NCBI RefSeq assembly: GCF_036170895.1
Contig: NZ_CP108036.1
Span: 992,001 to 1,056,000, forward strand
DNA: 64,000 bases
Direction: 5' to 3'
From: Streptomyces erythrochromogenes
GTDB taxonomy: Bacteria > Actinomycetota > Actinomycetes > Streptomycetales > Streptomycetaceae
The notes under the pieces were generated by a model. That model ran no database searches. It worked only from the letters and a program-made list of their open reading frames with translations, and was not told the origin of the DNA. The position numbers were made by a program, and so were the translations under genes. The number at the start of each line of letters is the position of its first letter. Position 1 is the stretch's first letter. Shown here piece by piece: positions 35,294-42,972 of this stretch.

Positions 35294-35509
35294 TCAGGGG
35301 AACGGTTCCCACGCCTCGGGACCGGCCCCCCGCCACTCCACAAAGTCAGGGTCGGTGAGGTCGACATCCTCGGCGTTCTCCATACCGGCCGCGGCGAGAA
35401 AGGCACGAACATCGGCAGGCCGATGCGCCACTCCGATGGCAACACCGTCGTAGCGGACACGTCGCCAGCCCTGCTGGTCGGGCGGGTAGATGATCAGCTT
35501 GGCGGCCAT
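35294..35509 (-). CDS. Small conserved protein upstream of the ATP-grasp ligase
   Basis: 71 residues: AAKLIIYPPDQQGWRRVRYD, then GVAHRPADVRAFLAAAGMEN, an acidic segment and the end EWRGAGPEAWEPFP. It looks globular and is of a type recurrent in Streptomyces. It lies 139 bases before the ligase gene on the same strand. It could be a substrate, carrier or unrelated protein; nothing in its sequence marks a leader-peptide cleavage site. Confidence 0.72.
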   Translation of the reverse strand: MAAKLIIYPPDQQGWRRVRYDGVAIGVAHRPADVRAFLAAAGMENAEDVDLTDPDFVEWRGAGPEAWEPFP

Positions 35510-35717
35510 GGGCCAAGCCTCTGCCGCACCAAGCTCATTAGCACCCCTTCACGTCCAAACGGGTGACCTTCACCGGGCAGCTGTCGCCCCGGCGCCGTCC
35601 GCGGTCGCTCCACGCCAAATCCCCACCTACAGGCTGGCCCCCGTCCGCGAACCCCACGCATCTCATCCCGCTTGTGTATGCGTGAGGGCGGGTTGCCCCC
35701 CACTGACGGCTGATCGA

Positions 35718-35948
35718 TCAGCCGGTGACGAGCACGGAGTCGTCGAGGGTACCCGTGCCCGGCAGGTGGTGGCGGGCGGCGATCAGGGCGGCGTGCACGT
35801 CCGCCGTGCCGGTGGCCACGCAGAGCGCCCGCTCGACGTCCTCGATCTCCCCGCGCACGGGAGAGTCGCCCTCCGCAGCGTCGAGTACGGACAGCGCCCA
35901 GTAACGGTCGACGAGGCCGGGGAGCACGGCCGGGTGAGCCATCAACAT
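35718..35948 (-). CDS. DUF5133 family protein
   Basis: 76 residues, helical: HPAVLPGLVDRYWALSVLDA, EIEDVERALCVATGTADVHA, AALIAARHHLPG. It matches the streptomycete DUF5133 family, of unknown function. A SigB-like promoter candidate (35992-36016) lies about 45 bases upstream, in keeping with a stress role. Confidence 0.8.
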   Translation of the reverse strand: MLMAHPAVLPGLVDRYWALSVLDAAEGDSPVRGEIEDVERALCVATGTADVHAALIAARHHLPGTGTLDDSVLVTG

Positions 35949-35991
35949 GGGTGGTTGCCTTTCGCCAGCAGATCCAACAGGTGGCCGTCGC

Positions 35992-36016
35992 CTACCCTCC
36001 CGATCACCGTTGAATC
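35992..36016 (-). promoter_or_regulatory. SigB-like promoter candidate upstream of the DUF5133 gene
   Basis: Minus-strand GATT (36016-36013) and GGGTAG (35997-35992) are separated by 15 bases. This fits GNNT-N14-16-GGGTAY apart from the last position, at a suitable distance from the start codon at 35948. Confidence 0.5.
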
Positions 36017-36339
36017 CCCGTCACCGTCCGGCACGCTCCACTGCTCCGGTCGCGATGCGTCAGGGGGCACCTCGCGGCTCCGTCAACATAAATCGGGCAC
36101 GTACGTGACCCTGCGGCAGAGGCGGCGTTAAGGAGTCTGTCGTCGTCGGCCGACCCCCCGCTCGGCGCGCGACGGCTTCCCGGCGTTGGGGCCCTGCCCG
36201 GACACCCGCCGCCGGGACATCTCTCTCCAGCATTGCGCTGAAAACGCTGTCGAAGGGGTGGGCACTCGACGGCCACAGCCTGCCCCGAGACCGGGGTGGA
36301 AACGGCGCCCCGCATCCCGGTCGGGGCCCATGGCGGCAG
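36017..36339. other. Intergenic region
   Basis: About 320 bases between the DUF5133 promoter candidate and the 3' end of the desaturase gene. Open frames on the minus strand are extensions of other frames and lack motifs. Nothing further recognised. Confidence 0.4.
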
Positions 36340-37386
36340 TCAGGTGGTCTGCGGCGCTCTGAGTGGGGCTCCGGCCGCGTGGAGGCTGGCGAGGGTCTGC
36401 CGGTAGGAATTGACCAGGCTGGTCTCCAGATAGCTGACGCCAAGCTCCTGGCAGTATCCGCGGACGATGGTCTGGGCCCTGCGCAGGTGCGGGCTGGGCA
36501 TGCTCGGGAAAAGGTGGTGCTCGATCTGGTAGTTGAGACCGCCCAGGACGATGTCCGTGAACCGGCCGCCACGTACGTCCCGGGAGGTCAGGACCTGACG
36601 CCTGAGGAAGTCGGGCCGCTCGGAGCCCCGCAGGACCGGCATGCCCTTGTGGTTCGGGGCGAAGATCGAGCCGAGGTAGACGCCGAAGAGGCACTGGTGG
36701 ACGAGGAGGAACACGACGGCCTTGCCCGGCGGCAGCACCAGGAACAGCGCGCCGAGGTAGGCGGCGATGTGAGCGGCGAGCAGGGCCCCCTCCCACACCC
36801 GGTGCTTGAGCGAGCGGTCGAACAGCGACCGCACCCCGGACACGTGCAGGTTGAACCCCTCCAGCAGGAGTAGCGGGAAGAAGAGATAGGCCTGCGATCG
36901 GCCGAGCAGCCGCGGCAGTCCTCTGGCCGTGCGGGCCTGGTCCTGTGTCCAGACGAGGATGTCCGGGTCGAGGTCGGGATCGAGGTCCTCGTGGTTGGGG
37001 TTGGCGTGGTGGCGGGTGTGCTTGTCCTGCCACCAGCCGTACCCCATGCCGATGCCGAGGTTGCCGGCGATACGCCCGGACACCTCGCTGGCCTTGCGCA
37101 GCCGGAAGACCTGCCGGTGGGCGAGGTCGTGCGCCAGCAGGGCCACCTGCCCGAACACGAAGGCAAGGAAGGCAGCCACCAACAGCGTCCACCAGCTGTC
37201 GCCGATCAGGACGAAGGCCGTCCACCCGGCGGCGTACAGGGCCGTCACCGACGCGATGCGCAGTGCGTAGTACCCGGGGCGCCGGGTCATGAGACCCGCC
37301 TCCTGGATCTTCCGGGAGAGTCGGGCGAAGTCGCTCCCCGAATCAGCCCGTACGGGAGGAGGACGCACCGTCTGGGAGAAATTCAT
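36340..37386 (-). CDS. Membrane fatty acid desaturase
   Basis: 348 residues with the three diiron histidine boxes: HDLAH (about 86-90), HTRHH (about 122-126) and the front-end-type QIEHHLFPSMP (about 287). Four or more membrane helices lie between (FVFGQVALLAHDLAH, AYLFFPLLLLEGFNL, ALFLVLPPGKAVVFLLV). It introduces a double bond into membrane acyl chains and adjusts fluidity, as in cold or stress response. The QxxHH third box is typical of front-end and related desaturases. The ATG at 37386 has no strong ribosome binding site. GGGTAT, a good SigB -10 element, lies on the minus strand at 37500-37495. Confidence 0.9.
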   Translation of the reverse strand: MNFSQTVRPPPVRADSGSDFARLSRKIQEAGLMTRRPGYYALRIASVTALYAAGWTAFVLIGDSWWTLLVAAFLAFVFGQVALLAHDLAHRQVFRLRKASEVSGRIAGNLGIGMGYGWWQDKHTRHHANPNHEDLDPDLDPDILVWTQDQARTARGLPRLLGRSQAYLFFPLLLLEGFNLHVSGVRSLFDRSLKHRVWEGALLAAHIAAYLGALFLVLPPGKAVVFLLVHQCLFGVYLGSIFAPNHKGMPVLRGSERPDFLRRQVLTSRDVRGGRFTDIVLGGLNYQIEHHLFPSMPSPHLRRAQTIVRGYCQELGVSYLETSLVNSYRQTLASLHAAGAPLRAPQTT

Positions 37387-37753
37387 GATCGGGGGTCGCT
37401 TTCTGGTCGGTCTCGGAGGAGCGGCCACATCACCTGCGGAAGTCCCTGTGCCGGGCCCCGCCGGCGCGCGGGTGTCGCTTCCCTCGTACTGCGCATACCC
37501 GGGATATCGACATTGACGTGCTCCCAGCCCTGCGCCATGGTCCCGACCTCGGGCAACCCGTCGGCGGCCCGACAGACCGAGCCGACGGGGTTGCCCTACC
37601 GAGCGCAGCCCCTATCGGGAGTCCTCTGCCCTGACTCGCTTGGCTCGCGGGCCCAGGTGGGACCCAAAGGCCCCAGAGCGGCATAGCCGGTCACCGCGCG
37701 TACGCGGAGGGGCGTCCACCCCCTCTCACGGCCGAAGCGGCGACTCCCCGGGA
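37387..37753. other. Intergenic region upstream of the desaturase gene
   Basis: 367 bases with no supportable gene. It contains minus-strand GGGTAT (37500-37495), a possible stress-sigma -10 box, but no matching -35 at the expected spacing. Confidence 0.4.
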
Positions 37754-37948
37754 CTACCGCGTGCTGGAGGGCTGAGGGCACAGCGCCTGAGTGACTGCCG
37801 CGATGCGCAGCTCCTCCAAGAGCACGAGTTGCTTCTCGGCGCGTTCCGCCAGGGCGTCCAGGTGCTCGGTGGAAAGGCGTTCGTCGGTGTGGGCGAGGGT
37901 CTCCAGGGTCCGCCAGCAGGCCTTCTTGCCCTGGACGTCGAGGAGCAT
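37754..37948 (-). CDS. Small helical protein downstream of the STAS gene
   Basis: 64 residues: GKKACWRTLETLAHTDERLS, EHLDALAERAEKQLVLLEEL. The composition and codon pattern look genuine and I recall similar short proteins in streptomycetes. It lies 28 bases after the STAS gene on the same strand, so it is probably cotranscribed and possibly acts in the same signalling circuit. Function unknown. Confidence 0.6.
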   Translation of the reverse strand: MLLDVQGKKACWRTLETLAHTDERLSTEHLDALAERAEKQLVLLEELRIAAVTQALCPQPSSTR

Positions 37949-37976
37949 GGACCCTGCCCGGCCGCGAGCGCGGCTC

Positions 37977-38306
37977 TCACGGGGTGAGGCAGGGGCGCAG
38001 GGTGAAGAGGCTGCGGGTGCCGGTGAGGTCGAGGACGCGCAGCGCCTGGCGCGGGACGCCGCACAGGTGCAGCACGCCGTGCTCGGCGCGGGCGCGGTTG
38101 CGCAGGGTGAGGAGCATGTTGAGGCCGCTGGAGTCCATGTGGGTCACGGCCGACAGGTCGAGGGCAAGGGTCTGACCCTCCAGGGCCAGGGTGTCGGTGG
38201 CTCGGGTGACAGTGGGGCAGGTGGTCATGTCGAGTTCACCGGCCACGGTCACGGCCGTCACGCCGGGTTGCACACTGACATCGAGGTCAAGCCTGATGGG
38301 GAGCAT
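37977..38306 (-). CDS. STAS-domain anti-sigma factor antagonist
   Basis: 109 residues, a single STAS domain: VTVAGELDMTTCPTVTRATD, LALDLSAVTHMDSSGLNMLL, LHLCGVPRQALRVLDLTG. The serine pair in MDSSGLN is the site phosphorylated by the partner kinase and dephosphorylated by SpoIIE-type phosphatases. When unphosphorylated it would bind the anti-sigma kinase and free a sigma factor. GTG 38309 or ATG 38306 can start it; neither has a strong ribosome binding site. A HATPase kinase and a broken phosphatase gene are divergent next to it. Confidence 0.88.
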   Translation of the reverse strand: MLPIRLDLDVSVQPGVTAVTVAGELDMTTCPTVTRATDTLALEGQTLALDLSAVTHMDSSGLNMLLTLRNRARAEHGVLHLCGVPRQALRVLDLTGTRSLFTLRPCLTP

Positions 38307-38654
38307 CACTGGTCCGCCGTTCGGGATCTAAGCCCATTACGGTCGGCTCCCGGCGTACGCGGAGGAGGCCGTCAAGCGTGCAGCCGTCGGAAGGCCACTC
38401 ACAGCCGAGCGAGACCACCCGTACCGCCGGTCTTCAGGCGCACGAGGTCTCCCACCAGACCAGGCTGGTTCCCTCGAGCGTGTCACGCCGACGCAGGGAA
38501 CACCAGACCCCCTTATCAGCCCGGCCGCGCAAGCGCCCGGGGCCGCGCCACAGCAATCCGCTGTCGCACCTGTCTGCACTCGGCAGACTGTGGCGCGGTT
38601 TCCGTTCGCGAAGCGGGGCATCCGCCAGATAGGCACGCCGCGGAGGAGGAACAG

Positions 38655-39050
38655 GTGACCACAACCGTCCTGGACCAGTCCCTGTCTCGTACTGGCTGGC
38701 CTGGAGCAGCAGCTCGTGAGGCCACCCGCGCCTTCCTCGCGCGCGCTGCCCGCCTACGGGCACCTGCCAAGGACGGGAGCATGGATGACGTCCTCCTGGT
38801 GGTGGCCGAGCTCGTTGCCAACGCGATCCGGCACACGGACGGCCCCTCTTCCCTCCACCTGGAACTGCTCGATGACGCCGTCGATGTCTGCGTCGCCGAC
38901 CCCAGCCCCCGGCCGCCCCAGCCAAGGACCCCTCGCACGGACGGAACCGGTGGGTGGGGATGGTTCATGCTTCAGCGCCTTGCAACGCACATCCGGATCA
39001 GACCAGCAGCGGGTGGCGGCAAGATCATCTGTGCGGAACTCCCCTGGTAG
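38655..39050 (+). CDS. RsbW-type ATP-binding anti-sigma/serine kinase protein
   Basis: 131 residues with an isolated HATPase_c domain: N-box VVAELVANAIRHTDGP, a divergent G1 loop VADPSPRPPQP in place of DxGxG, and GTGGWGWFMLQRLATHI as the ATP lid. These are the features of the streptomycete RsbW-like family that phosphorylate STAS antagonists and bind sigma factors. The GTG follows GGAGGAGG. It is divergent from the STAS gene and followed by a degraded SpoIIE phosphatase gene. No sigma gene is adjacent, so its partner sigma is elsewhere. Confidence 0.85.
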   Translation: MTTTVLDQSLSRTGWPGAAAREATRAFLARAARLRAPAKDGSMDDVLLVVAELVANAIRHTDGPSSLHLELLDDAVDVCVADPSPRPPQPRTPRTDGTGGWGWFMLQRLATHIRIRPAAGGGKIICAELPW

Positions 39051-39228
39051 CGGGGTGTTGGCCTGTGGCTGACCCCGGCCCGAGCCGACGTCTTTATTGA
39101 TTGCCGCGCAGGCTGCGGGATCTCCGGCCTCCCAGGGTCTCGTGGTGCAATGTGGCTGCGACACCGCCTTGGCGCGGTCTTCCCGCGCCGGGACTGAGTC
39201 CCGGCCGCCATCACGCAAAGGGGTCGTT

Positions 39229-40296
39229 GTGACCGCAGGAGAGCCGGACGATGGGCAGGAGTCTCTTCGCTCCACCAGCCGGAACCGCCGGGGCACGGCG
39301 ATGACGTTGGCGGGGGCGTTGGAGGCTGCGGAGGGGCCGCGGCGCCCGTGGAGTCGCTCGATGTGGTCGCGCGCCTGCTGAAGGAGCATCTCGGGGCTGC
39401 CTCGGTATCGTTCTTGATCGCTGATTTCACCGGCAGTTCGGTTCGTACGGCTGGGGGATGCGGGCAGCGTCGAGACAGGTGAGCCGGCCGCGCGCATTCG
39501 GCTGCGGGGAACCCTGTACGACGACGTGATCCGCAGCCAGCGGCCGCAGGTGGAGGACGGGGGCGACAGTGGGTTGGTGCGGGTCGTCGCCCCGGTGACC
39601 AACCGCGGAGATGCCATCGGGCTACTGGAGCTGTTCCTGCCTGCCGCTCCGGGCGCCGAAGTGATGCGGGAAATCGGTGAGACCGCGCACGCGCTGGCGT
39701 ACATCGTCATCGCCAACCGGTCCCATACCGACGTGTACCAGTGGGGCCGGCGCACCAAGCCGCTGAGTCTGGCCGCGGAGATCCAGCACCGGCTGCTCCC
39801 GGCGTCGCTGGCATGTGAGGCGGCACATTTCGCGGTCGCCGGTGCCCTGGAACCCGCCGACCACGTCGGGGGCGACACCTTCGACTACGTGATCGACCGG
39901 GATACGGTCCAGCTCTCCGTCACCGACGCCATGGGCCACGACGTCGACGCCGCGCTGCTGGCCACCCTCGTCGTAGGTGCTCTGCGGCGGGCGCGGCGGG
40001 CGGGCGCCGATCTCGGGGAACAGGCCCACCAGGCCGACCAGGCCATGCGCGATCACGGCCGCAGGGGCTACGTCACCGGTCAGCTGCTGCGCATCGGTCT
40101 GCTCGACGGCCTGGCGGAGTTCGTCAACGCCGGGCATCCGTGGCCGCTGCGGATGCGCGACGGGCAGGTACAGGAGGTCGTTCCCGAAGTCGATCTACCG
40201 TTCGGCCTCAATGTCCATGGATCGCCGGCCGTCACCTACCGGGTGCAGACGCTGGACCTGCGGCCTGGTGACCGGCTGGAAGCCCTTCTTTTCGGG
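39229..40296 (+). pseudogene. SpoIIE-type phosphatase gene, frameshifted and 3'-truncated
   Basis: Starting at GTG 39229 (GCAAAGGGG upstream), the frame reads TAMTLAGALEAAEG and then breaks near 39335. The homologous reading continues in another frame (PVESLDVVARLLKEHLGAAS, SFLIADFTGSS) and returns to the first frame near 39445 (RLGDAGSVETGEP). Without both shifts a TGA ends the protein early. The phosphatase domain follows (VGGDTFDYVID, TDAMGHDVDAALLATL, VNAGHPWPLRMRDGQ) but stops after LRPGDRLEALLF, lacking the final TDGxxE region. It would have been the phosphatase of the adjacent STAS/RsbW pair. Confidence 0.78.
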
Positions 40297-40300
40297 TGGC

Positions 40301-40969
40301 CTAGATCGGGGGTCGCTGACCGGTGGAGCTGCCACGCGCCTGACCGGCTGCCTCCTCCCCTACGTGGCGCAGTTCGTCGGCAGTTTCCTGACCGGTGTGC
40401 TGCGCGTGCTCGGTCGTGGTGGAGACCGCCTCCTGAGCGGTGTCCTTCACCGATTCGACAGCTTCGGCGACCGGCTCCTTCATCTCGTCACGGACCTCCT
40501 CGGCAGCGTGGATTGCGGTCTGCTTGACCGGTTCCAGCAGTTCATCGGAGTGCTCGCGCAGTTGCTGACCCGCCCGCTCCTCGACCTCGGTGGTCGGCAG
40601 GAGGGCTGCTGCGAGCATGCCGGCGCCGAAAGCCATCAGGCCTGCGGCGAGCGGGCTGCCCTGAGTCTGGCGCTTGATCTGCGCCGGGGCCTGCTGAACG
40701 CCCTCCTGCACGCTCCCTGCGATCTGCTGGGCCGTCTCCGTCACGCTGTCCGCCGCCTGGTGGATGCCTCCGGAGGTTTCGTGCGCAGCATCGTGTGCTG
40801 TGCCCATGACTCGCTCCTTCACTCCAGTGGCCCGATGGCGCATCGAGTCGACTTTGCGCTGGGCTACCTTGCTCGGGGTCATCCTGTCCGCCAGGAGGTC
40901 GACGTTGCGCGCGAGGTGCGCTCGCCTGTATTCCACGTCGGTCCTCAGCTCGTCGGGTGTCGTGCCCAT
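40301..40969 (-). CDS. DUF3618 membrane-associated protein
   Basis: 222 residues. The N-terminal DUF3618 motif is TPDELRTDVEYRRAHLARNV, then LADRMTPSKVAQRKVD. Long amphipathic helices follow (HETSGGIHQAADSVTETAQQ), one membrane helix (LAAGLMAFGAGMLAAALLP), and a Glu/Ala/Lys-rich C-terminal helix similar to late-embryogenesis-type sequences. The last of three overlapping minus-strand genes (25-bp overlap with the gene before). The family is linked to the actinobacterial envelope; the mechanism is unknown. Confidence 0.85.
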   Translation of the reverse strand: MGTTPDELRTDVEYRRAHLARNVDLLADRMTPSKVAQRKVDSMRHRATGVKERVMGTAHDAAHETSGGIHQAADSVTETAQQIAGSVQEGVQQAPAQIKRQTQGSPLAAGLMAFGAGMLAAALLPTTEVEERAGQQLREHSDELLEPVKQTAIHAAEEVRDEMKEPVAEAVESVKDTAQEAVSTTTEHAQHTGQETADELRHVGEEAAGQARGSSTGQRPPI

Positions 40970-41382
40970 CGCGCGTCCTCCTTCAAGGTCTCAACGGTCT
41001 GTTCGGGCTTGAGGTTGACCGTGCGCAGGCGCTTGCGGCCCATCGCGTAGAGGACCCCGCCCACGACGGCCCACAGCACCGTGACGATCAGGGCCGCCCA
41101 AGCGGGGTCCATCACGTTGGCGAGGGCGAAGACGACGGTCAGGCTGGCGAAGAGGAGCACGACGTGTCCGGCGTAGCCCGCTCCGCCCAGCATGCCGACC
41201 GCCTTGCCCGCCTTGGCGGACTCCTGCTTGATCTCGGCCTTCGCCAATTCGATCTCGGTGCGGACCAGTTGGGACACGTCCTGACCGATCTCACCGATCA
41301 GATCGCCTATCGAGGCATCCGGCGGCATCGACGGCGGGGGCGGGGCCGGGGCCGTCGGTCGCTCATGGGAGGAGAGGGCCAT
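40945..41382 (-). CDS. Phage_holin_3_6-type (DUF1469) membrane protein
   Basis: 145 residues. The signature IGDLIGEIGQDVSQLVRTEI and ELAKAEIKQESAKAGKAVGM precedes two membrane helices (HVVLLFASLTVVFALANVM; ALIVTVLWAVVGGVLYAM). Despite the Pfam name, such proteins sit in chromosomal envelope operons and are not phage genes. It starts two bases after the end of the upstream gene and overlaps the DUF3618 gene, so the three are one operon. Confidence 0.87.
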   Translation of the reverse strand: MALSSHERPTAPAPPPPSMPPDASIGDLIGEIGQDVSQLVRTEIELAKAEIKQESAKAGKAVGMLGGAGYAGHVVLLFASLTVVFALANVMDPAWAALIVTVLWAVVGGVLYAMGRKRLRTVNLKPEQTVETLKEDARWARHPTS

Positions 41383-41384
41383 GC

Positions 41385-42146
41385 TCAGATCCCTCCCCCG
41401 GGTCGCGACACGCCGCTGGTGGGCGGCTCGCTCGTCGGCGGGTAAGCCGGCGGGGCAGGGGTGACCTGTGGCCGCTCGGACTGCCCGTAGGTGCCGAGAG
41501 GATCCGCGACGCCAACGGGTACTCCGGTGCGACCGGGGTGGGATCCCGCCACCGGTGCTGCATCGCCCGAAGGGGCGGGCGGCGGGGTGGGGGATGGGGC
41601 GCCGGCGCTGTCGTCGTGGGCTGCCGAGGGGGTTCCGGCAGACCCGGCCGCACTGACGCTCTTGCCGGCCCGTGCGACGACGAAGCCCGCGAGGGCCGCG
41701 CCCGCCAGGAAGACGCCCGGGCGGCGGCGGGCGAAACTCTGCAGGTCGCCAACCAGCCCGTCAGGGCCTCGCTTTTCGACGTGGGCGGCGATCTGGTGCC
41801 CGCCGTCGGCTATCTGACGGGCGACGTCCGCCATGGTGGAGTCGGGCTTGCCGTTCTCGCCGAGTTCCCGCAGCTCCTGGGACAGCCGGCGTACGTTCTC
41901 CGCCAGCCTCTGCGTCTGGGTCTGCGCCTGGTCCGTCAGCTGGGTGCGCAGTTCCCCCACGAGGTCCCGAGCCTGCGCGGTGGCCTCGCCGACGACATTG
42001 GCCGCCTGGTCCTTGGCCGTGCCGCCCACTTCGGCGGCCTTGCTGCCGACCAGCGATGCGCTCTCGCTGGCCTTTTCCTGCACCGTGTGCGCTACGGCCG
42101 CCGTATTGCTCTCTTCCTGACGGCGCGCATTCTGGAAGTCACTCAA
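41385..42146 (-). CDS. Coiled-coil membrane protein, first gene of the envelope operon
   Basis: 253 residues. The long N-terminal amphipathic region has apolipoprotein- or LEA-like repeats (KASESASLVGSKAAEVGGTA, LRTQLTDQAQTQTQRLAENV). After it come one membrane helix (RRRPGVFLAGAALAGFVVAR) and a Pro/Ser/Gly-rich exposed tail. The TTG start at 42146 is supported by GGAGGAG a few bases upstream. It leads the holin-like and DUF3618 genes and probably forms with them a membrane-bending or shielding complex; that is inference from composition. Confidence 0.8.
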   Translation of the reverse strand: MSDFQNARRQEESNTAAVAHTVQEKASESASLVGSKAAEVGGTAKDQAANVVGEATAQARDLVGELRTQLTDQAQTQTQRLAENVRRLSQELRELGENGKPDSTMADVARQIADGGHQIAAHVEKRGPDGLVGDLQSFARRRPGVFLAGAALAGFVVARAGKSVSAAGSAGTPSAAHDDSAGAPSPTPPPAPSGDAAPVAGSHPGRTGVPVGVADPLGTYGQSERPQVTPAPPAYPPTSEPPTSGVSRPGGGI

Positions 42147-42910
42147 GGCTCCTCCTCATGAATGGCGATCGTGTGTTCAGGAGGCACCTGCCCGCCTTTC
42201 GAGGTCTAACCCCGATCGGCGCAGCGGAAGCGATGGCGCTCAGACGCTGGTCGGCGCTTGCAATACGATCTGTGCGGTGCCTTTCCCTGGCTGCCCGCAG
42301 TCGGCGACATACCCTCAGGGGCTTCCACGGACGCGAGAAAAGCAGCCGTGCTCCTTCATGTGCCCCGCAGTCCATGCGCCTGCTTTTTTCACGGTTTCGG
42401 GCGCCGGTTTTCAGGACTTTAGGGGGCGCCCAATCAGGCCGGAGTGATGTTCATGAGAACGGGAGGCACCCCGACGCGGCGAGGGAGGGGGAGGGTGGCG
42501 GAGTCAGTTGGGCGTGCGAGCTTGACCGCAGAGGCGAGCAGGATCAAGGCCAGCGCGGGGGATGAGGACCACGTCTGGGAACACTCCGAGCATCAGCCCG
42601 CCCAGAACCGCGACGGCGATCTCGCCTGCGGCCATGACCACGGTGAAGCGGAGGTTCGCGCCCGGCCCCACCTTCAGGAGAAGCCACTGGATGCGGGCCC
42701 AGTACTTGTCAGGACCTCCGAGCACTCCTTGCACAGGGCGGGACAGGGACCAGGCGGGCGGCGGCTGAGTCGTGGGGGAATCTCCAGGAGAGCTGGGTCT
42801 CCGCACGGGCATGCCGGCCGCCCAGGCGATCTGGCTCGCTGCGGTTGGACAGCGGTCAGCGGTTCTCGGCGTCATCGGCGTCGGCCACAGGACCGGACAG
42901 GCTAGCCCCC
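42147..42910. other. Intergenic region with a doubtful minus-strand frame
   Basis: About 760 bases. On the minus strand, 42504-42780 reads YWARIQWLLLKVGPGANLRF, then VVMAAGEIAVAVLGGLMLGV, which resembles a membrane protein fragment. It has no good start, and the rest of that frame is not convincing. It may be a remnant; no family is recognised. The envelope-operon promoter must lie between 42147 and about 42300. Confidence 0.4.
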
Positions 42911-42936
42911 GTTTCCGAACGCATGGTTTCGGGTCA
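42911..42936 (+). promoter_or_regulatory. SigB-like promoter candidate upstream of catalase
   Basis: GTTT (42911-42914), a 16-base spacer and GGGTCA (42931-42936) resemble GNNT-N14-16-GGGTAY with C in place of the A and a different last base. It lies 37 bases before the catalase ATG. In Streptomyces a catalase gene is a known SigB target. Confidence 0.45.
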
Positions 42937-42972
42937 CAGGTGTAGGGCCTGTCCCCTGTGTCTGGAGATGTG

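Noticed and set aside
40945..41382. Phage holin suggesting a prophage
   Set aside because: The Phage_holin_3_6 name is historical; the gene sits in a chromosomal envelope operon and no other phage genes are present.
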